Below are positions 1-11,499 of a stretch of DNA of 64,000 nucleotides, in pieces (positions within the stretch are counted from its first letter, which is position 1; each line of letters starts with the position of its first letter). This DNA comes from Diphasiastrum complanatum (taxonomy: Eukaryota > Streptophyta > Lycopodiopsida > Lycopodiales > Lycopodiaceae). A program made the position numbers and the translations under genes. Location of the stretch: positions 3,528,827-3,592,826 of the forward strand of contig CM055102.1 of assembly GCA_029204225.1 (NCBI GenBank), read 5' to 3'. The notes under the pieces were generated by a model. It made no database searches. It worked only from the letters and a program-made list of their open reading frames with translations, and was not told the DNA's origin.

Positions 1-51
1 ATGAATTTGGCAAAAAATACACATAAGGATGTAGATATATTCATTCCATAT

Positions 52-968
52 CTAAGTAAATATATTCCTACAGACGTTCCCCATTCTGTGGACTGGCAGA
101 TCGTCAGCTTGGAGGTAAACTATGTCTTCCTTAATAGCACTCTGTCTCCATAAAGTTGGTGTCCTACAAATACTAGCACTCGAGAAAAAATCAACAAATG
201 TATGCAATGAGATAAACCAACTTAGGTGAACAATTTTTGAGCCTGTGCTTATCTTCATAGCATTTTTAATATCAATGAGTAGCTTGCATCTCAAGGATTC
301 AGAAACAATGCTGTCAGGAGTAGGCCACTCATCACTTTGAAAACTAGGCAATGGAATTGCTTCGAGCTTGCCAAAACCTCCATCTGTTTGTGGCGTATAT
401 AAAGATTCATAAAAATAGATACCACAATCTGCAAGTTCCTTTGGACTTCTTCCTCTGTATTGTAGCTTTCCAACATCAGATTGAATCATGTCTAATATTC
501 TTGCAAGTGATTGTGCGGGCTCCCATTCACTTATGGATGATGGATATAAATCTGAAAGAAAAAAACAATGTTGAAGCATTTAAATCATAATCTGAAGAGC
601 ATCAATGAAGGAAATTACCTATAATTGTTGTAGAGTGCATATGTTTTGATATACTTACAATTACATTTTTTATGATCATGAGGATTGACATCATGTACTT
701 TGATTTTTGAATGCATATATACATGTTGTAATAAGACTTCTGATATCGATTGACCTCCCAGGGTAGTCTTAAACTCCAAAATTTTTGCTTTCCAATAAGA
801 TTTGTAAGTCATTTTTGCTCTTTTCTTTTGTCGAAAATTGTCCTTTGATTATGGATGCAGCAATACCCATGAGTTCTTCGTATATTTTGTTGGCTTCCAG
901 TTATCAGCTTCATCTTTCTCATTGTAAAGAATCACAGAATCGATTGTAGATCTGGGTCTCCTCGCCAT
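52..968 (-). pseudogene. T1 family gene, copy 1 (two exons seen, broken)
   Basis: I do not recognise this gene. Exon 1 runs from an ATG at 968 to a GTAAGT donor after 659. Exon 2 starts at 551 after a TTTCTTTCAG acceptor and stays open to a stop at 52. Exon 1 ends in phase 1 and exon 2 continues in frame. The N-terminus reads MARRPRSTIDSVILYNEK, followed by NSWVLLHP, YWKAKILEF and LLQHVYMHSKIKV. Exon 2 contains SEWEP, DVGKLQYRGRSPKEL, FYESLY and LSWFISLHTFVDFF. A TAA interrupts exon 1 just after LLHP, where the second copy (15715-17079) has a sense codon, so this copy is broken. The two copies share motifs in the same order and the same exon 1 donor site, which shows a real protein family. 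Later exons would lie beyond the window edge. A mobile-element gene is likelier than a host gene because it is repeated and decayed. Confidence 0.55.
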
Positions 969-1911
969 TGCTATTTTCAAAGCTTGGGTGCCAAAAATCT
1001 CTCTGATATGTTACTTAATTTTAATTTTTCATATCACATTTAATCTAATGTGAATGCCAACATAGTCACAGTTACTGCGTATACCATATTTTATGTAACT
1101 GTACATACTATATTTCTATAATTGTAACTAGTATAGTTAGAAAATTTCATTATACTAACCAGCATAGTAAAGTAAATTTAACTTGAGATATTGACGTCGG
1201 GCAGATTAGCACGTGTCGGACAAGAAGAAGAAACCAATGGGATACGTCCATGCTGTCCGGACACAAATTTCAAACTTTTCTATATTGCATTTTTATTTTT
1301 TAGTTAATTTGAACTACGTTACATAGATTTCAAATCTGTGCATTTTGATTGGGCCTGGTGACGGTCGAAACTAAACAAAAAAAATAAAAGTATCTTTACA
1401 AAGGGTCTTTTTGATATTGATAACTCCTCTAATGAAAATCTCTGCGAGAGTTCCTGACGGAGGAATCATCATTTTTTAGTGTGTGCGAGGGTTCCTAGAA
1501 TCTGAATCTTCAGAACCCTCGCAAAGCATCAAGATCATTCTACCAACCCTCGCAAGGTGCCTAAATGAAATCAGAGAATTTTGTGAAGAAGGTCCCTGCC
1601 AAAATTTGGGTGGAACTGAGCAAGGGAAAGTGGATTTCACCTAATACGCACTCTAAATTCTGTTATATAAGGGCTGAATTCGAGTCATTTGTCACCTTTG
1701 CTAGCGAAGCTCTACCGAAATTTACATTGAAATTACCAAGTTCTCTGTTTGCAACCAAATTTTTTTGAAGCTATCATCTGCTCATACTGAACCCAAACCT
1801 GTGCTCTGAACTATAATTCTTACCATTCAACACCTGTTGTGTCATTTCCACACCTTTTTACCTTTTCCACCGTTTCTCCTACTTTTTTGTCCTCTAACTA
1901 TCACTGCTAAC
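969..1911. other. Spacer between T1 copy 1 and element A
   Basis: No coding region is supported here. The stretch holds AT-rich sequence, a G-box-like CACGTG near 1211, a perfect 10-bp inverted repeat at 1485-1494/1513-1522, and a possible TATA motif (TTATATAAGGG, about 1659) upstream of the element A reading frame. I could not identify a 5' LTR matching the A-type LTR that begins at 5040. Confidence 0.3.
1485..1522. repeat. Perfect 10-bp inverted repeat
   Basis: GCGAGGGTTC (1485-1494) and its exact complement GAACCCTCGC (1513-1522) are separated by 18 bases. Related GCGAG/CTCGC motifs lie at about 1444 and 1550. The function is unknown; it could be a hairpin or a clustered binding site in the leader of element A. 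Confidence 0.5.
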
Positions 1912-4900
1912 ATGGCCTCCTCATCCTCTGAAGACTCTGGCACCAAGTAGGTGATCCAGCGTGACATCCCCGAGGCCACACAGATTTGGCCCTTACCCTC
2001 CGACGCACTAATCCAACCATGGCTACAGACAGCCGGCCCACTTCTAGAGGCAATGGGTCTTTACCTGGCGCTTTTTCATTCTGAGATTAACATGGGCCTC
2101 GCCCTTCACGCTTACACCACCTGGGACGCGCCAAAGACACGCTTCCACTTCCTGTACCAAGGTACCACGTACAAGGTCGGGATTAACGCAGACTCAATGG
2201 TCACCATTGGCATTATGTCCGGTGATCGTCAGCCCATCTCCCATTGCCACGCCAAAACTCTGATCAAACCTTTCGTCACCCAAATTACACCGAAAATCCC
2301 AATACAGACTAACAATGGTTACCTGATAGATTCTGTCACGAAACCCGTCATTCAGACGACTGCGCATCTGTTGAATAACTTTCTGGTTATTTTGACGTTT
2401 TGCAAGGACAGAATCCAGTCCAAGTTGTTGAGTCAGATAGTGGAATCCTTTTTGAAATTCCCTGGCCCCTCAGTTGTGCCATATGACTGGCATAGCTTTC
2501 TCATTCGTGAACTAACCATCTCCATTAAACCCAACAACCGTGACCGTATCGCAGCAGGTCCCATGTTGTGTAACTTTGCATGTGCGTGGTTTTCACCGCT
2601 CATCCATTTTGTCTTCCATCGTGCCGCACACTAACCTCTATCCGCCATCTCAAGCATCCACCTCCCGCCAACCTGCAGTTACTGACACAACGACCAACAA
2701 ATGAATGTGTGGCGCTGCCTCTACATATTCATCTCCACCTACTACCCGAAGACACACCACCACCGCACTAACGACTCCATCAACCACCACCACTTCCTCT
2801 TCTGTGCAATCTTCTCCCCCTGTCTCTGTTGTCACTATCTCTCTTCCTGTTCCATCCACAACTGTTGTTGTGTCCATTTCTGTTTCCTCTGTTGATACCA
2901 CTTCCATTTTTGTTCCATTATCCACTACTCCGTCCATCACCATCGCATCCTCCATCACTCATGTCACCACCGTTGCTCCCCTCACGTTTAATCCCTTCGA
3001 TTCTCAATTGTCTCCTGACACTCTGGCGTGGATGCAAGTCATCAATATTTCACCCTCACGTCAGACCCTTTCTGCTCCATCCTCGCCTTCTTCCATACTC
3101 CACACCACCCTTCAATTCCCCTTTGTTCCTCTCATCCTCTCGTTTGAACAAACCATCCTCACCCCCGTTTCCACAGTTGCTTCTCAAACCCCACCTGCTT
3201 CGCCATCAAAGGTTGCCAAGGGCAACCAACCGTTGCCTGATGACACATTTGTTCAAACAGTTTTCATACCATCGCCAGATCAAACAGATCCCACCACCCC
3301 AGATGGCATCAGGTCCAACGAAAACCTGATTGAAGACAATGATGACGAAACTCCACAAGTTGTCGGGGCCGATACCACACAAGGCCCCATCAGTACCAGT
3401 GTACCGGCTGTTCCCACAGACTTAACGACGGCATACCAGACTCTGGGTGAATACATCCTGGAGGTGGTAGCAGCCAAAGCTATTTTGGAAAGCAGGGTAC
3501 TAAACCTGGCCACAAGCAACACACAGCTACGAGCGGAACTCACGAAGCTGCAGCATGAGCTGATTTTAGCTCAACAATATGAACAAGAAGGGCACCGGGA
3601 GATTGCCAGGTTGCAGCAGAAGGAGAAGGGCCTCAATCTTTATATCCAGAGCCTCTCCAAATTGCTGATAGAGGTCTCCACAAGGGTGCGGGAGCTTCAA
3701 TCCAAAGCATCCCAACGGCTTGCCCCACTCCAAGAGCAATTACAAATATTGGAAGCAGAGAATACGCGCCTGGGGGTGGAGGTCAAAGACCTACAAAGCG
3801 AAAAGCTTGTTTGGTTAGCTCAACCTTCACCAGACTCAAGGCCGCTAACTGAATCAGAGATGAAGCTCTTTTAGCATCAGGTGCAGGTCTATAGCCAAAT
3901 CTTAAACAACTACTAGGCAGAGTTCAATAAATATCGGGCAAGCACAACTCACGAGCTCGGCCAGGCCAAACAAGCCCTCAAGACTTGCCAACAGTTCATG
4001 CAAATAAAAGCCTAGCCCACCCTCGTGGTGATTCCACCGCCACCTGTTTTTGACGCTGCACAGGCCAGTACAAGCCAGGACCAAAGCCAACAAACAGCAG
4101 GGGGATTCAGTCAAAATCAAGGGTCCTAAGGCCAAGACCAAGGACCAACGGATATGGGTGCTAAGACGTGAGACCAAGGCCAAGGCGCAGGTACCAGCCA
4201 AAGCCAAGAGGAAGGACGGGCCACATCATCCAGAGATTCGCGCACGATATCTGCCAGCTGGGCCTTCCGAAGACCAAAGTCAGTGGAGGAGAAAATAAAT
4301 GAATTTCTATCAAAGTATCCCCATGAGTCATCAAGAGACGGCTGGTAGACATCGGTTTCAGCTCAAACAATAAAGGGCAAGGAACGGCGTCAGCAGTTGT
4401 TTGAAAGAGACCTTGCGGCCATCAGGGACTATGTGACAAGTCCGCAACAATTACGGGTGAACGCGCACTTCTTGCCATGTACACGACGATCCAAATGGGT
4501 GGAATGCGGCACCCCTTTGGACAAGACCACACTTCAAAACTTCAATTTTCCGGTCATTCCATCATAGGACGGTTGGACTACGGATGTAAATGCCAGAAGG
4601 GCTCTCACCACATTCTCAAATCAATATGTCAACTGCCCTGATCCAATAGTCCATGCGACAGCCACTTACGCCTGTGACTTAGAACATTTAATGGGGATTG
4701 AAACAAAATGGGACAATTTTCTCCCCCCCATATTCTTTGATCCAAATAAGGCGCTACCTTCCGACAAAGTCGAAGATCAACTGCCAGTCGCTTGTGTGTA
4801 TTACTGAGCTGCCCTTTTTGGTAATCCATGGACACGTAGATTCCAAGCGTAGGTTGACCAAGATTGGCTGACGGGAGTCCACAAGTCCCTCCACATGCCC

Positions 4901-5039
4901 AAGGACTTGAAGAAACTGGACCGCCTCAACTTTATGGAAGACGTCACTGGCTACCTATTCCAACAGAGGCAGGCCAATAAGACTCTCTACTGAACCGGCA
5001 GAGTGCCGAGGGACCGACACTACTTCAGGCCGTGGGTCC
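1912..5039 (+). pseudogene. Element A: long coiled-coil protein of a pol-less LTR element (decayed)
   Basis: One decayed reading frame of roughly 1,000 codons runs from an ATG at 1912. A TAG at about codon 13 and several later stops or frameshifts break it. In order it has: a globular N-terminal part (1951-2634, with DWHSFLIRELTI and KPNNRDRIAAGPML); a Ser/Thr/Pro-rich linker (about 2705-3400); a coiled coil (3430-3870, with heptads such as LRAELTKLQHEL); a Gln/Gly-rich stretch; and a conserved C-terminal part with VEEKINEFLSKYP, ESSRDGW, FFDPN and KVEDQLPVA. I see no protease, integrase, reverse transcriptase or RNase H. The same protein recurs at 20928-24242 and at 54226-63744, so this is a repeat family. 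The N-terminal part could be a divergent gag-like domain, but I cannot confirm that. The frame ends at an LTR-like border at 5040. Confidence 0.6.
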
Positions 5040-5830
5040 TGTTGAGGGTATTCCCAACGAATTGTAAATGAATAAATTTGACCAATAAAATGTGTTGCGA
5101 GGGCATGGCATCCTGCACGTATAAGCCCATGGCCCAATAAACATGCAAGCTTAAGTGTAAATAAAATAAAATAGACTTGGGCCTTTGAATTAAAATAAAA
5201 GTAGAGGCCCAAAGTCATTTTTAAACTTAGAGATTACTTTTTAGAGTCGGGTCCAACTTGGGACTCACATGAATCTTGTGAATTTCAATATACTTTTTAT
5301 AGACCCTTGGATCAAGTTGGGTCCAAGATAAATGGATAGAATCAATGTGAATATTAGCCAATAGGATTTTGGGGCAAGGGCCTTTCCCATTTTATAAAAA
5401 GGCACCATTTTTACACTATTTTCATGCTTAATAGAGATGAGGAGACTCTATCATTTTGAGAGCTCAAGCATCATCATTTGCTAATCACTCTTGCTTATGC
5501 TCTTGTTGTAATTGCTTGTTATTTCCATTTTCCATGCTTTTTGGTTTATGCTAGTTAAGGTTTTTCCATAGGCAATGAAATTGAGCATTTGAGCTAACCT
5601 CCATCTCATCTCTCTCTCTTTCTCTCTTCCCCTTCTTCTTCCTCTTCTATTCTATCCTCTCTCTTCACCCAAAATCATGATGAAGTTAGTTTAGGAAGAG
5701 TAGAGTTAGAGTGAGTAGTATTAGTGGAGGTAGAGTTAGATGCAAAGTAGGAAACTAACTAAAAATAGCATATATGCATAGTTAGGTGCCTATCCAGTGA
5801 ACTAGTCCTTGTTGACAGGCGGGAGGGCTA
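5040..5830 (+). repeat. A-type 3' LTR-like region
   Basis: A TGTTGAGGG border at 5040 follows the purine-rich GGCCGTGGGTCC directly after the element A frame. The next ~200 bases match 63745-64000 (shared GCGAGGG..ATGGCATC and TAAGC..CAT blocks). The segment at 5200-5480 also resembles 7379-7680. The right end is not clear; a Copia tail begins by about 5840. Confidence 0.5.
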
Positions 5831-5839
5831 TACTATGCA

Positions 5840-5975
5840 AGATCTACGACCCTACAAACAGAAATGGTCGCAGACATCTTCACCAAAGCGCTTCCCAAGA
5901 TCAAGCACTAGAAGTTCTTCAACATGCTGAATCTGACGAAGATACCAAGGCACCAACCGTGACCTTAAGGGGGAT
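5840..5975 (+). pseudogene. Copia RNase H C-terminal tail and polypurine tract
   Basis: The sequence encodes MVADIFTKALPKIKH followed by a stop, then KFFNMLNL. This matches the typical end of Copia RNase H (the ADxLTKxL motif). A polypurine tract AAGGGGGA sits just before the LTR border at 5976. Everything upstream of the tail in this element is missing. Confidence 0.75.
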
Positions 5976-7337
5976 TGTTGGAAATTAAGTCCATAGTTGT
6001 CTCCTTGGTGAATGACTAATTTCTATTTCATTATTCTTCCTGCATGTTTATTGATCATTGATCTAGGGTAAGGTGAAACCAACTTTGGTTCTACGTCTGC
6101 TCATCTGATACCTACAGGAATCACAAACTTAGATAGCCAATTTATTTGAAGAACGTCTACAATAGGCTTTCGGCTGATCTCCAGCAAAGGGTAACCAATT
6201 CTGTCATAATTTCAAAGTTCAGATGTCAAGTTTAATAACTTGAAGTCATTGAAGACTTGGCCATCTTCAAGGACTTCCACAAAACTTGCCTTTAGAACAA
6301 GTCTGCAGAAATACATTACTTTTTCAATAGTCTATAGAAATACACAACAGCTTCGGCTTTTTTGCATTTTTCGAAATGTGACACTTGCATAGTTCAAAAG
6401 TTTAACTGTTTTTAACACACCTTCGGCTCTTTGCGAAAAATGCAAAGAGAGAGAAAATCCCGAAGGTCATCTATTTTCATGAGTTAAACTATTTTAAAGA
6501 CATCATCATCTTTTTTAGGGCACCTTCAGCTTTTTGCAAAAAATGTGAAGAGAGAGAAAAATCCTAAAGGTCGTCTCAAATAAATGAGGAGCGTTCCAGC
6601 GACGTCCTCGTTCGTGTCAACGATGCTAAATTATTGACCGTATATATACAATTGTCACAGAAGCCATATACTTCCAAATACAACGGCTTTCCTAATTAGG
6701 TGACAAATATTCAATGTAATTAATACACAAATGAAGTCTATAAATAGATCATCCAAGCACAGATTACGGGTTGTTCCATCCATGAGACACATTATTTGAG
6801 CCTCCCAATTATGCCATCATTTTTTGTTGTAATTGCTATTTTGTATTGTGCTTATGTGTAATATAGTAGTAGCTTGCTTTTATCTGTGCACAACGTAGAT
6901 GAATGCTTGTTGTGATTGAATGAACTTTCATTGTTGTTTGATCGTGCTTGTTTACTCACTCTGATCAAAACACGAACGTCTATGACTCCTTAGTTTTTGA
7001 TTAGACGATGGTTGTCTTTGACGCCTGAGGAACTCGCGTTATCATACTGCTCTTCCATTTATTTCAGAACTATATTTCACGTTGAATCTAATTTCAGTAG
7101 TACCGCATACAAACCATTTCTAATCTCTTCGGTGGACTGTACTCTTGTTTCAGAGTATGAATCAATTTTTTTGATATCTTGTTGGGTAGTTAGAACACTT
7201 AAAGCTGTTATTACATTTAGCATAAGCTGTCTATTAGACTATTTTTGCACTTAGTAGCCGATTACAACAAGAGAGTTGCTCTACAATATTCCTGCTCTCT
7301 TCTTTGTTCGCGTTCTTCTATCTCCCTTGTCCCATCA
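5976..7337 (+). repeat. Copia LTR (TGTTGG family, L0)
   Basis: The left border TGTTGGAAATTAAG follows the polypurine tract directly, so this is a 3' LTR. The right border near 7337 (CCCATCA) is uncertain. Inside are two imperfect ~55-bp direct repeats (6418-6472 and 6521-6576). No coding sequence is supported. Confidence 0.6.
6418..6576. repeat. Direct repeat of a hairpin-forming 55-bp unit in the LTR
   Basis: The units at 6418-6472 and 6521-6576 are about 85-90% alike. The first is bounded by ACCTTCGG and its exact complement CCGAAGGT, so it can fold into a stem. Both contain an AAAAATG motif followed by GAGAGAGAAAA. Their position in the upstream part of an LTR suggests duplicated enhancer-like units. 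Confidence 0.5.
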
Positions 7338-7378
7338 AGCCCAATCCAATGAGCACAAGTAGCAAGTTGTAATTCCTA

Positions 7379-7685
7379 GGAATAAGAGACTAGGAGCTTA
7401 AAACTCTAAAATGACATTAGAGGCCCTAAGTCAAGTTGCAAAAAAAAAAAGTTAAAAGGGCCCAACTTAAAACTCACATGAATCATGTGAGTACCCTTGT
7501 GTTTTCTTATAACCAATAGATTTAAGTTGTATTTATTTGAAGGGCTTGGATTAAAATCCTTGCCCCAATGAAGTGGCCAATGAGAGTGAAGGAGACTCAC
7601 CTCTAAAATCTATAAGGGGGAGCCATGTCCTTTGTATTGTATCATCTTCCATCTTCTTCTCAATAAAACTCTATTGGTCTAGACC
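7379..7685 (+). repeat. A-type LTR fragment
   Basis: Blocks such as GAGGCCC..AAGTCA, GGGCCCAACTT and ACTCACATGAATC..TGTGA align with 5200-5330, the A-type LTR. It ends at the microsatellite. It may be a solo or truncated LTR. Confidence 0.45.
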
Positions 7686-7716
<31 letters not shown>

Positions 7717-7724
7717 CTTCTTCT

Positions 7725-7814
<90 letters not shown>

Positions 7815-7826
7815 CGCTCTCTCTCT
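7686..7826. repeat. (CTT)n/(CT)n microsatellite
   Basis: About 14 CTT units are followed by a (CT)n run with two CGCT interruptions near its end. Open frames across it on both strands are products of the repeat, not genes. Confidence 0.95.
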
Positions 7827-8015
7827 GCATTGGGATAGAATAGCTCTGGGTAGGCGCTCGAGCCCCCAAAGCCTTTCTCAACCTAGGCATTCTCTCTCCC
7901 CCTCTCTCCACTCTCTTTCTCCTCTCTCTCCTCTCCCTCTCTCTTTTTGCTATGCAGGTGAAGGCAAGGTTTCTGCTCCCAGTGACGGACCCCTATGCTA
8001 CATCGATGACACAAC
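7827..8015. other. Short unassigned spacer
   Basis: Pyrimidine-rich sequence follows the microsatellite and leads up to the LTR border at 8016. I see no supported feature in it. Confidence 0.3.
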
Positions 8016-8806
8016 TATTGAAATTGAAAAATAATCCATCTTGACTTTAGGCTTGCTACAAACATTGTACCATGCAAGTATGTTGTTCCATAAATGCAAA
8101 TGCCAAGTTTGGCCTAGATAGAACTTGAGCTACATGGATATGTCATATCTAGTTGGATGATTACAACTTGCATATAGATTGTAGACTTAGAATTAACAAA
8201 ATTATGCTTGTAGAAACTCGTGGAATTTCACATGCGTTAATTGTAAGTGATCCATAGTGACATGCAAGGCATGCACAAACTGAAATGGACACATGCATGA
8301 TGATTTGTACAATTCTAGTTAGAACTAGGACACTTGGAAAAAGTAGGTAGAGATACATGCATGAAATGTGACAAATGTCACTTAGACTCTACATTTCACT
8401 TTAGATGTCATTACAAGGTGGATGGATGTGGTTCTACCTCGAGCTACCTCAAACTCCATAAATATGTGTAGCCATTCTCATAGTTGATGATGAAGAACCA
8501 AAGCTTTGTAGCTATCTCATGCCATTTTGGATCCACACCATTTTTGCTTGATATCTCTCTATCTTTCTCTCTCTAACTCATGTTGAGACTAATGCTAATA
8601 CACTATTTTTTGTACTTTTGCTCTTTTACGATTCATTTCTATCATTCTCTGATGCTTAGCATGCTAGATTGTGGTTAAGCCATAACTTCTATACTAGATC
8701 TTGTTATTCAATCTAGAATTAGGTTATTGTGCTAATCATAAATCGTAATTAGATCTATCATACTTGTGGATCATCCCCACACGTGTGAATTCAGGAAATT
8801 TTGTCA
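8016..8806 (+). repeat. Copia LTR, + orientation (left arm of an inverted pair)
   Basis: The sequence is the inverse of 8968-9762 over about 790 bp with scattered differences. The left border is TATTGAAATTG (TG decayed to TA); the right border is AAATTTTGTCA. A degenerate methionine-tRNA primer site follows at once (8807-8819, TAATATCATAGCC), so this copy was a 5' LTR. A G-box palindrome CACACGTGTG lies at 8778-8787. Confidence 0.75.
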
Positions 8807-8819
8807 TAATATCATAGCC
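8807..8819 (+). other. Degenerate primer binding site
   Basis: TAATATCATAGCC matches the usual plant Copia primer site TGGTATCAGAGCC at 10 of 13 bases and directly abuts the LTR end. Confidence 0.55.
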
Positions 8820-8967
8820 AAATTGAGCTTTCCATGCTAACATCTCTGATTGTATAGAAATTAGAGAGCTAAATCGAGCAAAAAAGCAATTATACACTTT
8901 TTCTCACCTTTCTTTGAAGTGTGTTTGGATCAAATCGGATTGGGACTAGATTTTCAGGTCTGAAAAG

Positions 8968-9762
8968 TGACAAAATTTCCAGAATTCACACGTGTGGGGA
9001 ATGTCCACAAGAGTGATTGATCTTGATTAAGCTTTGTGATTGGCACTATAACCTGATTCTAGATTGATCAACAAGATCTAGTTCAGAAGAAATGGCTAAT
9101 TCACAATCTAGCATGCTAATCAACAAAATATAATAGCAATGAATAAAAGAATGAATAAAAGTACAAGATTTCAGTGTATGAGCATTTGCGTCAACACGAG
9201 TTAGAGAGAGAAAGCTAGAGAGATAACAAGCAATATTAGTTTAGATCCAAAATGGCATGAGATAGCTACAAAACTTTGGTTCTTCATCATTGATTGTGTG
9301 GAGAGCTACACATATTTATGGAGTTTGAGGTAGCTCGAGGTAGAACCACATCCATCCATTCCAAAATGACATCTAAAGTGACATCTAGAGTCTATGTGAC
9401 ATTTGTCACTTGTCATGCATGAAATTCTACCAACTATTTACAAGTGTACTAGTTCTAACTAGAAATGTCCAAATCATCATGCATGTGTCCATTACACTTT
9501 GTGCATGCCTTGCATGTCACTATGGATCACTCACAATTAATGCACGTGAATGGCCACAAGTTTCTACAAGCATAATCATGCTAATTCTATGTCTACAAAC
9601 TATATGCAAGTTGCATTTATCAAACTAGATAATACATAACCATGTAGCTCGAGTTCTATGTAGGCCAAACTTGGCATTTTGCATTAATGAGCTACATACT
9701 TGCATGGTACAACATTTGTAGCAAGCCAAGAAATCAATATGTATTGTTTTTCAATTTTATCA
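8968..9762 (-). repeat. 3' LTR of Copia element E1
   Basis: Read on the - strand it begins TGATAAAATTG at 9762, just after the polypurine tract TTTTTAGGAGGAG (9763-9775), and ends in TTTTGTCA at 8968. Length is 795 bp. It pairs with the inverted copy at 8016-8806. The short open frames in this LTR have matching counterparts in the inverted copy and are not genes. Confidence 0.8.
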
Positions 9763-9779
9763 CTCCTCCTAAAAATGAT

Positions 9780-10427
9780 CTATATTGATTTGAACATGGA
9801 TCTTGGTATAACTCCAAGGTTGGCTCTATGCTTGTTGAAGGAACTTTTGCTCAAAGGTTTAGTGAGCATATCAGCAATGCAAGATGATGTGTTGATGTGC
9901 TCCAATTTAATTTCACCTCCAATGAGCTTCTCTCCCACGAAGTGATGTGCAACTTTGATATGCTTGCTCCTTGCATGAAATATTGGGTTGTTGGCAAGGG
10001 CTTGAGCTGAAATGTTGTCACACATGATCATAGGTATATCTTCTTCCATAATTATCTTTAGCTCCACTAGTAACCTCTTGATCCAAAGCACTTCCTTTGT
10101 TGTTGTGGTGAGCGCCTTGTACTCAGCTTCACATGATGAGAGTGATACAATATCTTGTTTCTTGGAAAGCCAAGATATCAAGTTTCCTCCAAGATATATG
10201 ACATAAGTACTTGTAGATTTTCGATCTGCTCTATCACTTGCAAAATCCGAGTCAGAATAACCAATAATAGAAAGATCTTCCCTTTTATACAATAAACCAA
10301 AATCAAAAGTTGAAGACATATATCTAAACACTCTCTTGGCCATTTTCCAATGATAAACTGAAGGATTTTGCATAGCCTGGCTCAACTTATGAACACTAAA
10401 GCTTATGTCAGGTCTAGTTATTGTCAA
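9780..10427 (-). pseudogene. Copia RNase H (E1)
   Basis: The frame is open for about 215 codons. It carries TRPDISFSVHKLSQ, YSDSDFASD (catalytic Asp region), SSCEAEY (catalytic Glu) and the terminal ADMLTKPL motif. It directly precedes the polypurine tract and 3' LTR. RNase H removes the RNA strand during reverse transcription. It is separated from the reverse transcriptase frame by a short shift around 10427-10452. Confidence 0.9.
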
Positions 10428-10451
10428 CCAAATTAAGAAGCCTATAAGACT

Positions 10452-11480
10452 TCAAAAAAGTGTGATGTCCTTGAAGGATCTTTCATCACCTTTGTTAGAG
10501 TCCTTTACATTTTGCTCCATAGGTGTTTCTATACTCTTACAATTCAACATATTGAACTTTTTTAATATTGAAAGAGCATACTTAGATTGACATACAAAAG
10601 CTTTATCTTTAAGAAAGTCAATCTCTAATCCTAGAATATAATGAATTTCTCCAAGATCTTGCATCTTGAACTCTTTTCCAAGTGCAATCTTGGTTTCCTC
10701 AATTAGCTTAATACAACTTCCTGTCAGAATGATATCATCAACATAAATAAGAAGGATGACAATATCTTTATCAAAAAACTTGACATATAAGGAAGGATCA
10801 TAGTTACTAAGATTAAATCCTAGTGACTCAAGAAAGGTGTTATGTCGAGAATACCATGACCTTGGAGCTTGCTTTAATCCATATAAACTTTTGAAAAGCA
10901 AGCACACTTTTTCTTCATCATGGATGAATCCAATAGGTTGATCCATATAGATCTCTTCTTCTAGATAGCAATTTAAAAATGCATTAATAACATCTAGTTG
11001 AAGAATTTGCCAATTGAAAAAACAAGCAAGAGAAATTATGATTCTAATTGACACCATCTTTGCAACTGGGGCAAAGGTCTCCTCATAATCAAGTCCATAT
11101 ACTTGAGCAAAGCCTTTAGCACAAAGCCTAGTCTTGTACTTGTTGATTGTGCCATCTTGATTATACTTGACTCGAAAAACCCATTTGCAACCAATGGTAT
11201 GCTTGTTGGATGGAAGATCCACAAGCTCCCATGTATTATTGGCCATCAAAGTATCATATTCCTCCTTCATGGCAAGGTACCATTCCTTTGAGTTGATAGC
11301 ATCATATACATCCTTCGGCTCCTCATGAGAAATAAAATAGGCACAATTAGTGGAGTTGATTTCCACTTGATTTCCTCTATCTTCATAGGTAAGCCTTCTA
11401 GGCTCGGATCTTTGTCTTTGAGATCTCCTTGGTGAAAAAATTCGAGGTGACTCCTGATGGTGACTTCTAGTGGAGAGCAT
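10452..11480 (-). pseudogene. Copia reverse transcriptase (E1)
   Basis: The frame is open for 342 codons. It has the WELVDLP and GCKWVFRVKYNQDG lead-in, the KTRLCAKGFAQ, YEETFAPVAK and QLDVINAFLNC blocks, LYGLKQAPRSWY, and the catalytic YVDDIIL box. This is a typical Copia polymerase and is mostly intact. Upstream it begins abruptly after the non-homologous stretch that replaces integrase. It would copy element RNA to DNA in virus-like particles, but the element lacks integrase. Confidence 0.92.
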
Positions 11481-11499
11481 TATTCTACTTGTAGTTTGT

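Noticed and set aside
1951-2634. Host gene interpretation of element A N-terminus
   Set aside because: The frame is broken, the protein occurs three times in the window, and each copy ends at an LTR-type border.
2650-2958. Acidic Val/Glu-rich frame on the - strand
   Set aside because: It is the antisense of the Ser/Thr-rich linker of element A; the + strand frame has homologous copies elsewhere.
7573-8034. Long open frames across the (CTT)n/(CT)n tract on both strands
   Set aside because: They consist mostly of Leu/Ser-Leu or Arg-Glu repeats from the microsatellite; the flanks show no gene features.
8161-8358. Similar small frames at 8161-8358 (-) and 9410-9628 (+)
   Set aside because: Their resemblance results from the inverted LTR pair, not from a conserved gene.
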